Origin: Eggerthella sp. CAG:368
GTDB taxonomy: Bacteria; Actinomycetota; Coriobacteriia; Coriobacteriales; Eggerthellaceae
Assembly (NCBI GenBank): GCA_000434775.1
Contig: FR895493.1
Span: 16,881 to 42,005, forward strand
Direction: 5' to 3'
Length of the DNA: 25,125 bases
In this document: positions 7,554 to 15,844 of the stretch, in pieces
Layout of the letters: the number at the start of each line of letters is the position of its first letter
Position numbering within the stretch: position 1 is the stretch's first letter
Notes under the pieces: model-generated
What the model saw: the letters and a program-made list of their open reading frames with translations, nothing else
What the model was told of the DNA's origin: nothing
The model's database searches: none
Program-made: the position numbers and the translations under genes

Positions 7554-8405
7554 GTGATTGAGATCAAAAACCTAACCTTTAAATATCGCGAAGGGGATAC
7601 CCCCACAATTCACGATATAAACTTACGTATTCCCGATGGTCAGTTTGTTGGCATAACTGGTGCGGCGGGTTCTGGGAAAAGCACTCTAACCTATGCCTTT
7701 AATGGAATCATCCCTCATTGTTATCCTGGTGATTTTTACGGATCAGTGGTTATTGACGGGCACGACACGGTAGATGCAAGCCTTACTGATATTTCGCAAT
7801 TGGTGGGCAGCGTGTGCCAAGACATTGACAGCCAGATGATCTCAAGCGTTGTTGAAGATGAAATGCTTTATGGCCTTGAAAACTTTGGAGTACCGCGCGA
7901 GCAAATTGAGCCTGCAATGAATGAGGCACTCAAGGCAATGGGTATAGTCCACTTGAAAAACCGCAACATCGCAAGTCTTTCAGGTGGTCAGAAACAAAAG
8001 GTAGCCGTTGCTGCTATTTTGGCCTTGAAACCGCGGGTTCTCGTCTTAGATGAGCCTACGGCAGAACTTGATCCGGTCAGCTCAAAAAGCGTATTTGACC
8101 TGCTGAAAAAGTACGCAACAGAACATGATATAACCGTTATTGTGGTGGAACAAAAAATCGCTTTGCTCAGCGATTATGCCGATCGCCTGATTATCGTAAA
8201 AGATGGCGGTATTTTACTTGATGGAACTCCCGCCGAAGTACTGGGACATTCGGATGAATTACTAATCGAGGGTATTAACTGCCCTCGATCGACCAGCTTG
8301 ATGAATAATCTACGGAGAAGTGGTTTATATGCTGGGCCAACCTGTCGCAACGTCGATGAAGCGGTTTCTGCTTGCGAATTGGTATTGGAAGGGGTGCGCG
8401 CATGA
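7554..8405 (+). CDS. ecfA: ECF transporter ATPase, first subunit
   Basis: A 283-residue ABC ATPase powering the ECF importer on the cytoplasmic face. Walker A is GAAGSGKST (36-44), the signature is a full LSGGQ (142-146), and Walker B is VLVLDEP (162-168) with the catalytic Glu. The H-switch position reads EQK, with Gln200 where His is usual. It starts at GTG 7554, 25 bases after trpP, with a weak ribosome site, and its stop overlaps the next gene's ATG in an ATGA (8402-8405), so translation is probably coupled. The loss of the switch His matters when read with the partner subunit, which lacks the signature motif. Confidence 0.9.
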   Translation: MIEIKNLTFKYREGDTPTIHDINLRIPDGQFVGITGAAGSGKSTLTYAFNGIIPHCYPGDFYGSVVIDGHDTVDASLTDISQLVGSVCQDIDSQMISSVVEDEMLYGLENFGVPREQIEPAMNEALKAMGIVHLKNRNIASLSGGQKQKVAVAAILALKPRVLVLDEPTAELDPVSSKSVFDLLKKYATEHDITVIVVEQKIALLSDYADRLIIVKDGGILLDGTPAEVLGHSDELLIEGINCPRSTSLMNNLRRSGLYAGPTCRNVDEAVSACELVLEGVRA

Positions 8406-9241
8406 TTGAATTCAAGGATGTTTGCGTTTCTTATACACCCGAAGCACAGGTGCTTGCTGAGGTAAACTTCACCATTAACAACGGTGAATTCGTTGCGTTT
8501 GTTGGATCGAATGGTGCAGGAAAATCCACTACTATGCGTCTGATGAACGGGCTGCTCAAGCCAAACTCAGGCGAGGTTTTAATTGATGGAATTCCGACCA
8601 CTCAGTTGAAGACAAGTGAAATTGCCCATAAGGTGGGCTTCCTGTTCCAAAACCCCGATCGTCAAATTTGCTGCAAAACCGTGCGCGAAGAGTTAGAGTT
8701 TGGATTCAAGGCTCAGGGCGCACTTGATGATGAGGCTCGTGCAAGGGTGGATGAGGTTATCGAGGAATTCGCTTTCAATGCCAACGCCGAACCATACTTT
8801 CTTAACCGAGGAACTCGTCAGCTTCTTGCCTTAGCTTCCATTATTGTCATGGCTCCTCAAACTATTATTCTTGATGAGCCAACGACGGGTCTTGATTATC
8901 GTGAATGCTGCAAGGTCATGAAGGCTATTGAAAAGCTGCATAAAAGCGGAAAAACGATAGTAATGGTGTGTCACGATATGGAAGTCGTGGCAGATTTTGC
9001 CGATCGCGTTATTGTGATGACATACGGCGAAATGGTTGCCGATGGCCCTACGTTCGATATCCTTCGCAACTCTGAAATACTCAAACGTTCTGATCTTATT
9101 GCTCCGCAGATTATTTCAATTTCGCAGGAACTGGTAGCCCGAAACCCCGAGCTCGCTTATTCGTCCATCGCTCAAGCTAATTTCTTGCAGGAGTTGACGA
9201 ATGCAATAGAAGCGTTTGTGGAACAGAAAGGGGGTAAGTAA
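8402..9241 (+). CDS. ecfA: ECF transporter ATPase, second subunit with degenerate signature motif
   Basis: A 279-residue partner ATPase. Walker A GSNGAGKST (35-43), Walker B ILDEP (156-160) and the H-switch (His191 in CHDME) are normal. The ABC signature, usually LSGGQ, is replaced by LNRGTRQ (134-140). Start is at ATG 8402, with GGAAGGGG a few bases upstream; the frame is open further to 8372, but that would overlap the previous gene by 34 bases for no gain. The stop TAA shares one base with the ATG of ecfT. In the expected heterodimer this chain offers a poor signature to the first ATPase, while using that protein's intact LSGGQ for its own site. Confidence 0.88.
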   Translation: MIEFKDVCVSYTPEAQVLAEVNFTINNGEFVAFVGSNGAGKSTTMRLMNGLLKPNSGEVLIDGIPTTQLKTSEIAHKVGFLFQNPDRQICCKTVREELEFGFKAQGALDDEARARVDEVIEEFAFNANAEPYFLNRGTRQLLALASIIVMAPQTIILDEPTTGLDYRECCKVMKAIEKLHKSGKTIVMVCHDMEVVADFADRVIVMTYGEMVADGPTFDILRNSEILKRSDLIAPQIISISQELVARNPELAYSSIAQANFLQELTNAIEAFVEQKGGK

Positions 9242-9996
9242 TGAAAGGCTTTTTAGAGTACGTACCTGGTACGAGCTTTTTGCACAAGATGAATCCTGTG
9301 GCAAAGATATTTGCCGCTTTGCTTATCGTGTTTACTTGCTTTCTTACCCAAAGCTTTATCGTTCTAGGTGTTGTGATTGTTCTTGACATTGTTATGGCGG
9401 TAGCTTGCGGCATGGTCAAGCAAACTCTTGGCCTGGCGAAAGCGGTGGCAGGTTTTTCGCTTATTCTTGCTTTGATTGCCTTATTCACCACCCCTACAGG
9501 CGATGTGCTCATTGAGCTTCCTTGGGGATATATTGGAACAGGTTCGATAATTGCTGCTGTGCGCATTATCGTGCGCTTGGTTGCCTGCGCCGTGCCTTTG
9601 TTTTTGGTGTTTTACGTTACAAAACTCAACGACATGGCTAATTCATTGGTGAAAATTTGTCATATTCCCTACCGATATGCCTTTGTTTTTACGAGTACGG
9701 TACATTTTATTCCTGTTTTTATGAATGATATGAGCGGAATTATGGAAGCGCAAACTGCACGCGGTGTTGAATTTGACGGCAGGTTTATTCGAAAGGTTCG
9801 TTTAATGATTCCTTTGTGCGTTCCATTGTTGGTAAGCTCGGTTCGGAAGACCAACTCCGCAGCTATTGCCGCTGAGGTGCGTGGCTTCAACTTGCGTACG
9901 CGTGCAAGTGGCTACAAAGAATATCCTTTTTCGGGTATTGATGTTGTGGCTATGCTGGGTACCGTTATGTTGTTGGTGTTTTCAATCATTTTCTAG
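9241..9996 (+). CDS. ecfT: ECF transporter transmembrane coupling protein EcfT
   Basis: A 251-residue membrane protein that couples ATP hydrolysis to movement of the S component. It shows four to five N-terminal hydrophobic helices and a cytoplasmic part with the two coupling motifs of the family: ARG in AQTARGVEFD (173-175) and a variant VRG in AAEVRGFNLR (213-215, usually ARG). A last hydrophobic helix closes the protein. It overlaps the preceding ATPase by one base (TAATG), so the four-gene trpP-ecfA-ecfA'-ecfT set forms one operon. The next gene is convergent and ends only 22 bases away, with no obvious terminator between. Confidence 0.9.
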   Translation: MKGFLEYVPGTSFLHKMNPVAKIFAALLIVFTCFLTQSFIVLGVVIVLDIVMAVACGMVKQTLGLAKAVAGFSLILALIALFTTPTGDVLIELPWGYIGTGSIIAAVRIIVRLVACAVPLFLVFYVTKLNDMANSLVKICHIPYRYAFVFTSTVHFIPVFMNDMSGIMEAQTARGVEFDGRFIRKVRLMIPLCVPLLVSSVRKTNSAAIAAEVRGFNLRTRASGYKEYPFSGIDVVAMLGTVMLLVFSIIF

Positions 9997-10018
9997 GTGC
10001 GTTTACGGAGTATGCTTA

Positions 10019-11038
10019 TCAGGTCATCGAGGGGAATGCCATCAAGAATACTGCGCCACCGGAAGGTGCATTGTAGGCTGTGATGCTTCCGTCGTGTGCC
10101 TCCACAATTTCCTTTACGATGGCAAGTCCCAAGCCTGATCCGCCGGTGTTGCGTGCGCGGGAAGCATCGGTTCGATAGAAGCGCCTGAATAAAAGGGCTG
10201 GGTCAACGTCCCCGAAGCCGCAGCCATTGTCCATTACGGCGACAATTGTTTTTTCTCGAACGCCTGAAAGCACAACCTTTACTTCGCCCCCCTTTTCTAC
10301 ATGGCGAATGGCGTTATCGATAAGGTTGATAAGTGCTTGCTTTAAACGGTCGGTGTTGCCCAAAATATCGGGCGCCTCGCCTTCAACGTGCAGGTTCACT
10401 TCTTTTTCCTGCGCAATGGGCGCCAAAAATTCTACGACGCTTTCAGCAATGTCTTTCATGTTTACGCGTGACAAAACTTGAGCTTGGTTGTCGCGCTTAA
10501 TGTGTTGAAGCGCCAAGAGATTATTAGTGAGGTTTTTCAAGCGCTCGCATTCCGTAAGAATTATTTCGCAAAAGCGATTGCGTGTAGCAGGCGGCATGTC
10601 GGGGTCAAGCATAAGCTCGGCATTTCCGCTGATGGCTGTTAGGGGTGTGCGGAATTCGTGGGCAACATTTGATACAAACTCATCTTGGTGCTTCTTAACT
10701 AAAACAAGCTCGTTTGAACGTGCTTCTGCAAGTTTTGAGATGTCCTGGTAGTTTTTAGAGAGTTCGGAAACCTCTTTAACGCTACTGCTTAGGGTGAAGT
10801 CCACCGTTGAATCACCCGAACGATATTTCTTAATTTGGGTGAGCAAATCTCTGAAGGGCTGTGTGGCAAAAACGGAAATAATCAGACTCAAAAAAAACGA
10901 AAGTCCCCCAATAGGAACAACCAGAAGAAACGCGTAAAGCGAAGCATCAAAAAAGAAAACAGCACACACGGCCATTATGGCCGTTGCTAAAACAGCAACA
11001 AGCGAAGAAAGAAGTGCTACTTGAGTCGATAGTCTCAT
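10019..11038 (-). CDS. Sensor histidine kinase (small-loop, OmpR-type partner)
   Basis: A 339-residue membrane kinase that phosphorylates the response regulator encoded just upstream. Two TM helices (about 7-30 and 34-57) are joined by only a few residues, so it may sense within the membrane or through a partner. A HAMP-like linker follows, then the HisKA motif VAHEFRTPLT with His127, an N-box (INLIDNAIRH), a G1 box (DNGCGFG) and a G2 box (GGSGLGLAIV). Its ATG (11036-11038) directly abuts the regulator's TAA, so the two are one operon read toward lower coordinates. Stimulus and targets are unknown; the layout is PhoR/WalK-like but too short to name. Confidence 0.92.
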   Translation of the reverse strand: MRLSTQVALLSSLVAVLATAIMAVCAVFFFDASLYAFLLVVPIGGLSFFLSLIISVFATQPFRDLLTQIKKYRSGDSTVDFTLSSSVKEVSELSKNYQDISKLAEARSNELVLVKKHQDEFVSNVAHEFRTPLTAISGNAELMLDPDMPPATRNRFCEIILTECERLKNLTNNLLALQHIKRDNQAQVLSRVNMKDIAESVVEFLAPIAQEKEVNLHVEGEAPDILGNTDRLKQALINLIDNAIRHVEKGGEVKVVLSGVREKTIVAVMDNGCGFGDVDPALLFRRFYRTDASRARNTGGSGLGLAIVKEIVEAHDGSITAYNAPSGGAVFLMAFPSMT

Positions 11039-11734
11039 TTATTTTTTGAAGCGATACCCATATCCGCGGACGGTTTCAACAAGCTTGGGATCATATCCAG
11101 CTGCTTCGATTTTATCGCGTAAGCGTTTGATGTGGGTGTCAACAGTCTTAGTTTCTGTAATAAATTCCCAACCCCAAGCATCGTGAAGCAGGTCTTCGCG
11201 CGAAACAACCTTACCTGCGTTACGCATAAGACAAGCAAGAAGCTCGAATTCGCGTGGCGTTAAATCGATAGGACCTTTGTTGCCATTGGCAGTGTGCGCG
11301 TCTTCATCGAGCGTGATACCGCCTGCGCAAATTTCTGAAGCGGAAGATAAAGAATCATTTGATTGGCTGCGACGAAGAAGAGCGCGGGTGCGTGCCATAA
11401 GTTCTCGTACGCCAAAGGGCTTAGCCAAATAATCATCCGCCCCAAGTTCAAGACCTACAACTTTATTGAGTTCGGAATCACGTGCGCTCAAGAACAAAAT
11501 AGGGGTGTCCATTTTTGCACGTATGCGCCGACACAAATCGTAGCCATCAATGCCAGGAAGCATGATGTCTAGCACGAAAAGATCGTAGTGTTTTTCTTCG
11601 AGCATCTTCAATGCTGTTTCACCGTCAGAGGCAACATCGGTTTCGTAGCCCTCTTTTTGCATGGCGTAACTAACGAATTCGGTGATTGAAGGCTCATCAT
11701 CAACGATAAGAATACGTGCAGTTGCGTGATCCAT
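11039..11734 (-). CDS. OmpR/PhoB-family response regulator
   Basis: A 231-residue DNA-binding regulator. The receiver domain has the acidic pair in VDDE (11-14), phospho-acceptor Asp56 (LDIMLPG), and Lys105 in LAKPFG. The winged-helix output domain (about 130-231) carries LTPREFELL, the recognition-helix segment TVDTHIKRLRDKI, and the closing RGYGYRF. It is transcribed divergently from coaX with a 134-base gap, and its kinase follows immediately. No site it binds could be identified. Confidence 0.94.
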   Translation of the reverse strand: MDHATARILIVDDEPSITEFVSYAMQKEGYETDVASDGETALKMLEEKHYDLFVLDIMLPGIDGYDLCRRIRAKMDTPILFLSARDSELNKVVGLELGADDYLAKPFGVRELMARTRALLRRSQSNDSLSSASEICAGGITLDEDAHTANGNKGPIDLTPREFELLACLMRNAGKVVSREDLLHDAWGWEFITETKTVDTHIKRLRDKIEAAGYDPKLVETVRGYGYRFKK

Positions 11735-11868
11735 AAGTGGCCCCTTTTATAAACATGAAACGTGATTCTGTTCAATAAAGAACGGGAAGGAAAGCATATT
11801 GTCCTTGCACGATAAATAGTATGATAACATTCGCAAAAAAATTCTAACCTGAAGGGATTGTCAGGAAT

Positions 11869-12639
11869 ATGTTACTTGCGATTGATGTTGGCAATACGCA
11901 AACGGTCCTTGGTGTATACGAGGGCGAAAAACTTCTCCACATGTGGCGCCTTGCTACCAATGTTGATTACACCAGTGATGAACTTAGAATCAAGCTCCAT
12001 GCGCTTCTTCGAGCGGAAGATTTTGATGGTGTTAAGTTTGACGGTGCGGTGCTGGCTTCGGTTGTACCTGCGCTTACGCATAATTGGGAAAAGGTGTGCC
12101 TGCGTTCGTTCGGTGTAGAGGTATACGTTGTTTCCACTAAGTTATGTGGTCACCTGGTTGGAATTACAGACGAAGATTTCAGGGAGACCGGTGCTGACCG
12201 CGTTGCGGATGCGGTTGCGGCGAAGGCTTTGTATGGAACGCCTGTTGTTGTAGTTGATTTCGGTACTGCTACCAATATTGAAGTAGTTGACGCTGAGGGG
12301 TGCTTTGCTGGTGGAATTATTGCTCCTGGTGTTGAATCGTCTATGAAATCGCTACTTTCTCGCGCGGCACTTCTGAAGGCGGTTGAGCTGGAAGATCCAG
12401 GAGTGGCAATCGGGCGTAACACCACCGACGCAATTAAAGTCGGCGTTGTTCGAGGTGAAGCCGCTCGTGTAGATGGATTGGTTGAGGGAATTCACGAACA
12501 GCTGGGCATGGAAGCAAAAATTGTAGCAACGGGCGGTTTGGCTCATCGAATTGCTCCAATGTCGAAAACTATTACCGAAATCAATCTAGAACTAACCTTA
12601 CAGGGATTACGCCTCATCTATGAAGAACTAACGAAGTAA
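11869..12639 (+). CDS. coaX: Type III pantothenate kinase
   Basis: CoaX phosphorylates pantothenate, the first step of coenzyme A synthesis, and is insensitive to CoA feedback. The 256-residue product has the phosphate-binding AIDVGNTQT at the N-terminus, GADR (108-111), DFGTATN (130-136; usually DxGTATT) and GGIIAPG (148-154), so all family motifs are there. The start agrees with the family; GAAGGG (11851-11856) lies somewhat far upstream and AGGA (11863-11866) very near. Poor -35/-10 candidates lie near 11799-11825. A loose inverted repeat (12645-12652/12669-12676) separates it from fhs by 51 bases, so it may or may not share a transcript. Confidence 0.93.
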   Translation: MLLAIDVGNTQTVLGVYEGEKLLHMWRLATNVDYTSDELRIKLHALLRAEDFDGVKFDGAVLASVVPALTHNWEKVCLRSFGVEVYVVSTKLCGHLVGITDEDFRETGADRVADAVAAKALYGTPVVVVDFGTATNIEVVDAEGCFAGGIIAPGVESSMKSLLSRAALLKAVELEDPGVAIGRNTTDAIKVGVVRGEAARVDGLVEGIHEQLGMEAKIVATGGLAHRIAPMSKTITEINLELTLQGLRLIYEELTK

Positions 12640-12690
12640 AATCATTCTTTGTGAATTACACCTTTTAGACAAAGAAAGTGAGGGCCCGAC

Positions 12691-14358
12691 GTGTTGTCAG
12701 ACATTGAAATTGCCCAAGCAACAACCCCTGAGCACATCTCAGAAATTGCTGCATCGGCAGGTGTTTCCGAAAAGTATTTGGAGTGTTACGGAAACTACAA
12801 AGCAAAGGTTGATTACAATCTTCTTCGCGAAGAAGACCACAAACCAGGAAAGTTGATCTTAGTCACCGCTATCAATCCAACGGCAGCAGGCGAAGGAAAA
12901 ACCACCACTACGGTTGGTTTGGGTGATGCGCTTTCTCGTCTAGGAAATAATGCGGTCATCGCTTTACGTGAGCCTTCCTTAGGTCCTGTATTTGGCATTA
13001 AGGGTGGCGCTGCAGGCGGCGGATACGCTCAAGTTATCCCCATGGAAGATATTAACCTTCATTTTACGGGGGATTTTCATGCTATTGGTGCGGCAAATAA
13101 TTTGCTCGCCGCGTTGCTCGATGCTCATATCCATAATGGAAATGAGCTTGGTATTGACGTTCGTCGTATTACGTGGAAGCGCGTTGTTGATATGAACGAT
13201 CGCCAGCTGCGCAATATTGTGTGTGGTCTTGGAGGAAAAGCCCATGGTGTTCCTCGTGAGGATGGCTTTGATATTACGGTTGCTTCTGAGGTTATGGCAA
13301 TTTTCTGTTTGGCAACCTCAATTACCGACTTAAAAGAGCGCTTGGGTCGCATTGTTGTTGGTTACACGCGTGATGATAAACCGGTAACGGCGCACGATCT
13401 TCATGCAGAAGGAGCCATGGCTGCTCTGCTTAAAGATGCTTTAAAGCCAAATCTTGTCCAAACGCTTGAGGGAACTCCCGCATTCGTTCACGGTGGTCCG
13501 TTTGCCAATATTGCTCACGGTTGCAACTCCATTATGGCTACGCGTATGGCCCTCGCTTTAGGTGACTATTGTGTAACCGAGGCGGGCTTTGGCGCTGACC
13601 TTGGCGCAGAGAAATTTCTCGACATCAAGTGCCGTCTTTCTGGTCTTGAGCCTGATGCTGTTGTTGTTGTGGCAACGGTTCGTGCGTTGAAAAACCATGG
13701 TGGCGTCGCCAAGGCAGATCTTAATGAAGAAAACCTTGAGGCACTCGAAAAGGGCCTCCCTAACCTTCTTCAGCATGTTGAAAACATCACCAAGGTATAT
13801 AACTTGCCTTGCGTGGTTGCTATTAATGAGTTCCCAACCGACACCCAAGCAGAACTCGATTTGGTCCGTGCTAAGTGTGAAGAACTCGGTGTAAATGTTG
13901 CGCTTTCTCAAGTCTGGGCCAAGGGCGGCGAAGGTGGCGAGGAACTCGCTAAGGAAGTAGTTCGTCTGTGCGAACAGCCAAGCAAACTAACGTTTGCGTA
14001 TGACGATGATCTTTCTTTGTCTGAAAAAATCGAAGCAATTGCAACTCGTATTTATCGTGCCGATGGTGTTGATTTCACTCCTTCTGCACGCAAAGAAATT
14101 GCACAGCTTGAAAGCCTTGGGTTTGCCGATATGCCCGTTTGCATGGCTAAGACCCAGTACAGTTTCTCTGACGATGGCGCTAAACTGGGCGCTCCTCGCA
14201 ACTTCCGCATTACGGTTCGTGAAGTCAAGGTTTCTGCAGGCGCAGGTTTTGTTGTCGCTCTTACCGGCAATGTTATGACTATGCCTGGCTTAGGTAAAAG
14301 TCCTGCAGCATTCCGTATTGATGTTGATGAAACAGGAAAAATATCGGGATTGTTCTAA
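12691..14358 (+). CDS. fhs: Formate-tetrahydrofolate ligase
   Basis: Fhs joins formate to tetrahydrofolate with ATP, giving 10-formyl-THF; in amino-acid or purine fermenters it can run backwards to make ATP. The 555-residue product has the usual family length and the nucleotide-binding NPTAAGEGKTTTT (62-74), followed by the conserved IALREPSLGP and GGAAGGGYAQV segments. It starts at GTG 12691 behind GAGGG. Its TAA overlaps the ATG of fchA by one base, then folD follows, so the three genes form one C1 operon. Confidence 0.95.
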   Translation: MLSDIEIAQATTPEHISEIAASAGVSEKYLECYGNYKAKVDYNLLREEDHKPGKLILVTAINPTAAGEGKTTTTVGLGDALSRLGNNAVIALREPSLGPVFGIKGGAAGGGYAQVIPMEDINLHFTGDFHAIGAANNLLAALLDAHIHNGNELGIDVRRITWKRVVDMNDRQLRNIVCGLGGKAHGVPREDGFDITVASEVMAIFCLATSITDLKERLGRIVVGYTRDDKPVTAHDLHAEGAMAALLKDALKPNLVQTLEGTPAFVHGGPFANIAHGCNSIMATRMALALGDYCVTEAGFGADLGAEKFLDIKCRLSGLEPDAVVVVATVRALKNHGGVAKADLNEENLEALEKGLPNLLQHVENITKVYNLPCVVAINEFPTDTQAELDLVRAKCEELGVNVALSQVWAKGGEGGEELAKEVVRLCEQPSKLTFAYDDDLSLSEKIEAIATRIYRADGVDFTPSARKEIAQLESLGFADMPVCMAKTQYSFSDDGAKLGAPRNFRITVREVKVSAGAGFVVALTGNVMTMPGLGKSPAAFRIDVDETGKISGLF

Positions 14359-14975
14359 TGGGAATAAACCAAGATTTTATTAACGAACTTGCAAGCAAAG
14401 CACCAACACCAGGAGGTGGGGGTGCTTCTGCTTATTGTGGAGCTCTTGCAACAGCGCTTGCTTCGATGGTAGGAAATTTGACGGTTGGTAAAAAAACGTA
14501 CGCTGCCGTTGAAGATGAGGTAAAAGAAGCACTTATTCAACTGGAAGAACAGCGCAACAAGTTTGTAGAGCTTATTGACAAGGATGCACAAGCCTTTGAG
14601 CCTCTTTCGCGTGCTTATAGGCTTCCCAGAGCAACGTCTGAAGAACTTGCCCACAAAAATAAGGTAATGCAGCAAGCTCTTGTGGGGGCAACCGAAGTAC
14701 CTCTAGAAATTATGGAGATTTGCGCACAGGTAATAACAACAAGTAAATTTTTAGCTCATAACGGCTCGCATCTGGCACTCTCTGATGTAGGTGTTGCGGT
14801 GCTTTTCGCTAAGGCGGCCCTAAAAGGGGCTTCTCTTAACGTGTACGCCAATGCATCCTCGATGGCCAATGAAGCTCAGGCTCGCTCCTATATTCAACAG
14901 GCTGACTGCTTGATTGAGGAATATGGAGCTTTAGCTGATGAGCTGTATGAATATGTAATAAAAGAAATCAGGTAA
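14358..14975 (+). CDS. fchA: Methenyl-THF cyclohydrolase / formimino-THF cyclodeaminase family
   Basis: A 205-residue protein of the FTCD C-terminal (cyclodeaminase) family. In acetogens and other anaerobes its FchA members interconvert 10-formyl-THF and 5,10-methenyl-THF. The family signature PTPGGGGASAYCGAL (16-30), the following small-residue helix, and a nearly all-helical remainder are present. It overlaps fhs by one base and lies three bases before folD. The FolD next door lacks its cyclohydrolase residues, so this protein is the probable source of that step. Formimino-THF cyclodeaminase activity from histidine or purine breakdown is the alternative or an additional role. Confidence 0.85.
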   Translation: MGINQDFINELASKAPTPGGGGASAYCGALATALASMVGNLTVGKKTYAAVEDEVKEALIQLEEQRNKFVELIDKDAQAFEPLSRAYRLPRATSEELAHKNKVMQQALVGATEVPLEIMEICAQVITTSKFLAHNGSHLALSDVGVAVLFAKAALKGASLNVYANASSMANEAQARSYIQQADCLIEEYGALADELYEYVIKEIR

Positions 14976-14978
14976 TTA

Positions 14979-15836
14979 ATGGCACTCATATTGAAATCGA
15001 AGCCCGTCATTGATGGAATGGCGGTTCATATTGTGCCGCGAGTTGAAGAAATAAAAGCGCGGGGTGTTGAGCCTACGCTGGCAATTGTTCGTGTAGGCAA
15101 GCGCCCAGATGATTTAAGCTACGAGCGCACCGCGATTAAACGTGCAACTTCATTAGGTATCGCTACGCGCGTATTTGAAATGGACGAATTTGTAACGCAA
15201 TCTGAACTGCATTCGCAAATTCAGTGCATCAATCAAGATGCCTCCATCCACGGTTGTTTGTTGTTTAGGCCGCTTCCAGATTTTATGGACGAGAAGCAAA
15301 TTTGCGATGAGCTTCACATGCAGAAAGATGTCGACGGTATCTCTTCTGCTTCCCTCGGTGCTGTGTTCACCGATTCTCCGGAAGGTTTTGCTCCTTGTAC
15401 GGCGGTTGCTTGCGAAAAGATTCTTGATCACTATCAAATTCCTATCGAAGGAAAGCATGTGGTGGTCGTGGGAAGAAGCTTGGTAATTGGCAAGCCGGTT
15501 GCTATGCTCTTACTTAAACGCAATGCGAGTGTAACCATTTGCCATTCTAAAACGGACGGTCTTGAAAGCATTATGCGTTCGGCTGATATTGTTATTTGCG
15601 CCACGGGTCGTGCTCGTGCTTACGGCGCGGAATGCTTTAAGCCAGGGCAAGTGGTACTTGATGTGGGCATTAACTTTGACGCCAACGGAGTGCTTTGTGG
15701 CGATGTGGATTACGACGAAGTTGAGCCTATTGTTGCCGCCATTACCCCTGTTCCAGGAGGTATTGGATCGGTTACTACCTCCACAACAATGGAGCACACG
15801 CTTATTGCAGCGGAAAGAGCATGTAGTAAAAGTTAG
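14979..15836 (+). CDS. folD: FolD-like methylene-THF dehydrogenase, apparently without cyclohydrolase
   Basis: A 285-residue FolD-family enzyme oxidising 5,10-methylene-THF to methenyl-THF with NAD(P). The nucleotide-binding VVVGRSLVIGKPVA (about 157-170) and the PVPGGIGSVTTS closing motif are intact, and so is KDVDG (116-120). Aligned by eye to human MTHFD1 with equal spacing, Tyr52 is kept as Tyr48. However, the cyclohydrolase Lys56 is Ala52, and Gln100 of VQLPL is Phe96 (LLFRPLP). Both residues are needed for hydrolysis in bifunctional enzymes. With fchA immediately upstream, a dehydrogenase-only role is likely. The tsa fusion starts eight bases after the stop. Cofactor preference cannot be told. 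Confidence 0.9.
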   Translation: MALILKSKPVIDGMAVHIVPRVEEIKARGVEPTLAIVRVGKRPDDLSYERTAIKRATSLGIATRVFEMDEFVTQSELHSQIQCINQDASIHGCLLFRPLPDFMDEKQICDELHMQKDVDGISSASLGAVFTDSPEGFAPCTAVACEKILDHYQIPIEGKHVVVVGRSLVIGKPVAMLLLKRNASVTICHSKTDGLESIMRSADIVICATGRARAYGAECFKPGQVVLDVGINFDANGVLCGDVDYDEVEPIVAAITPVPGGIGSVTTSTTMEHTLIAAERACSKS

Positions 15837-15844
15837 AAGGGCGT

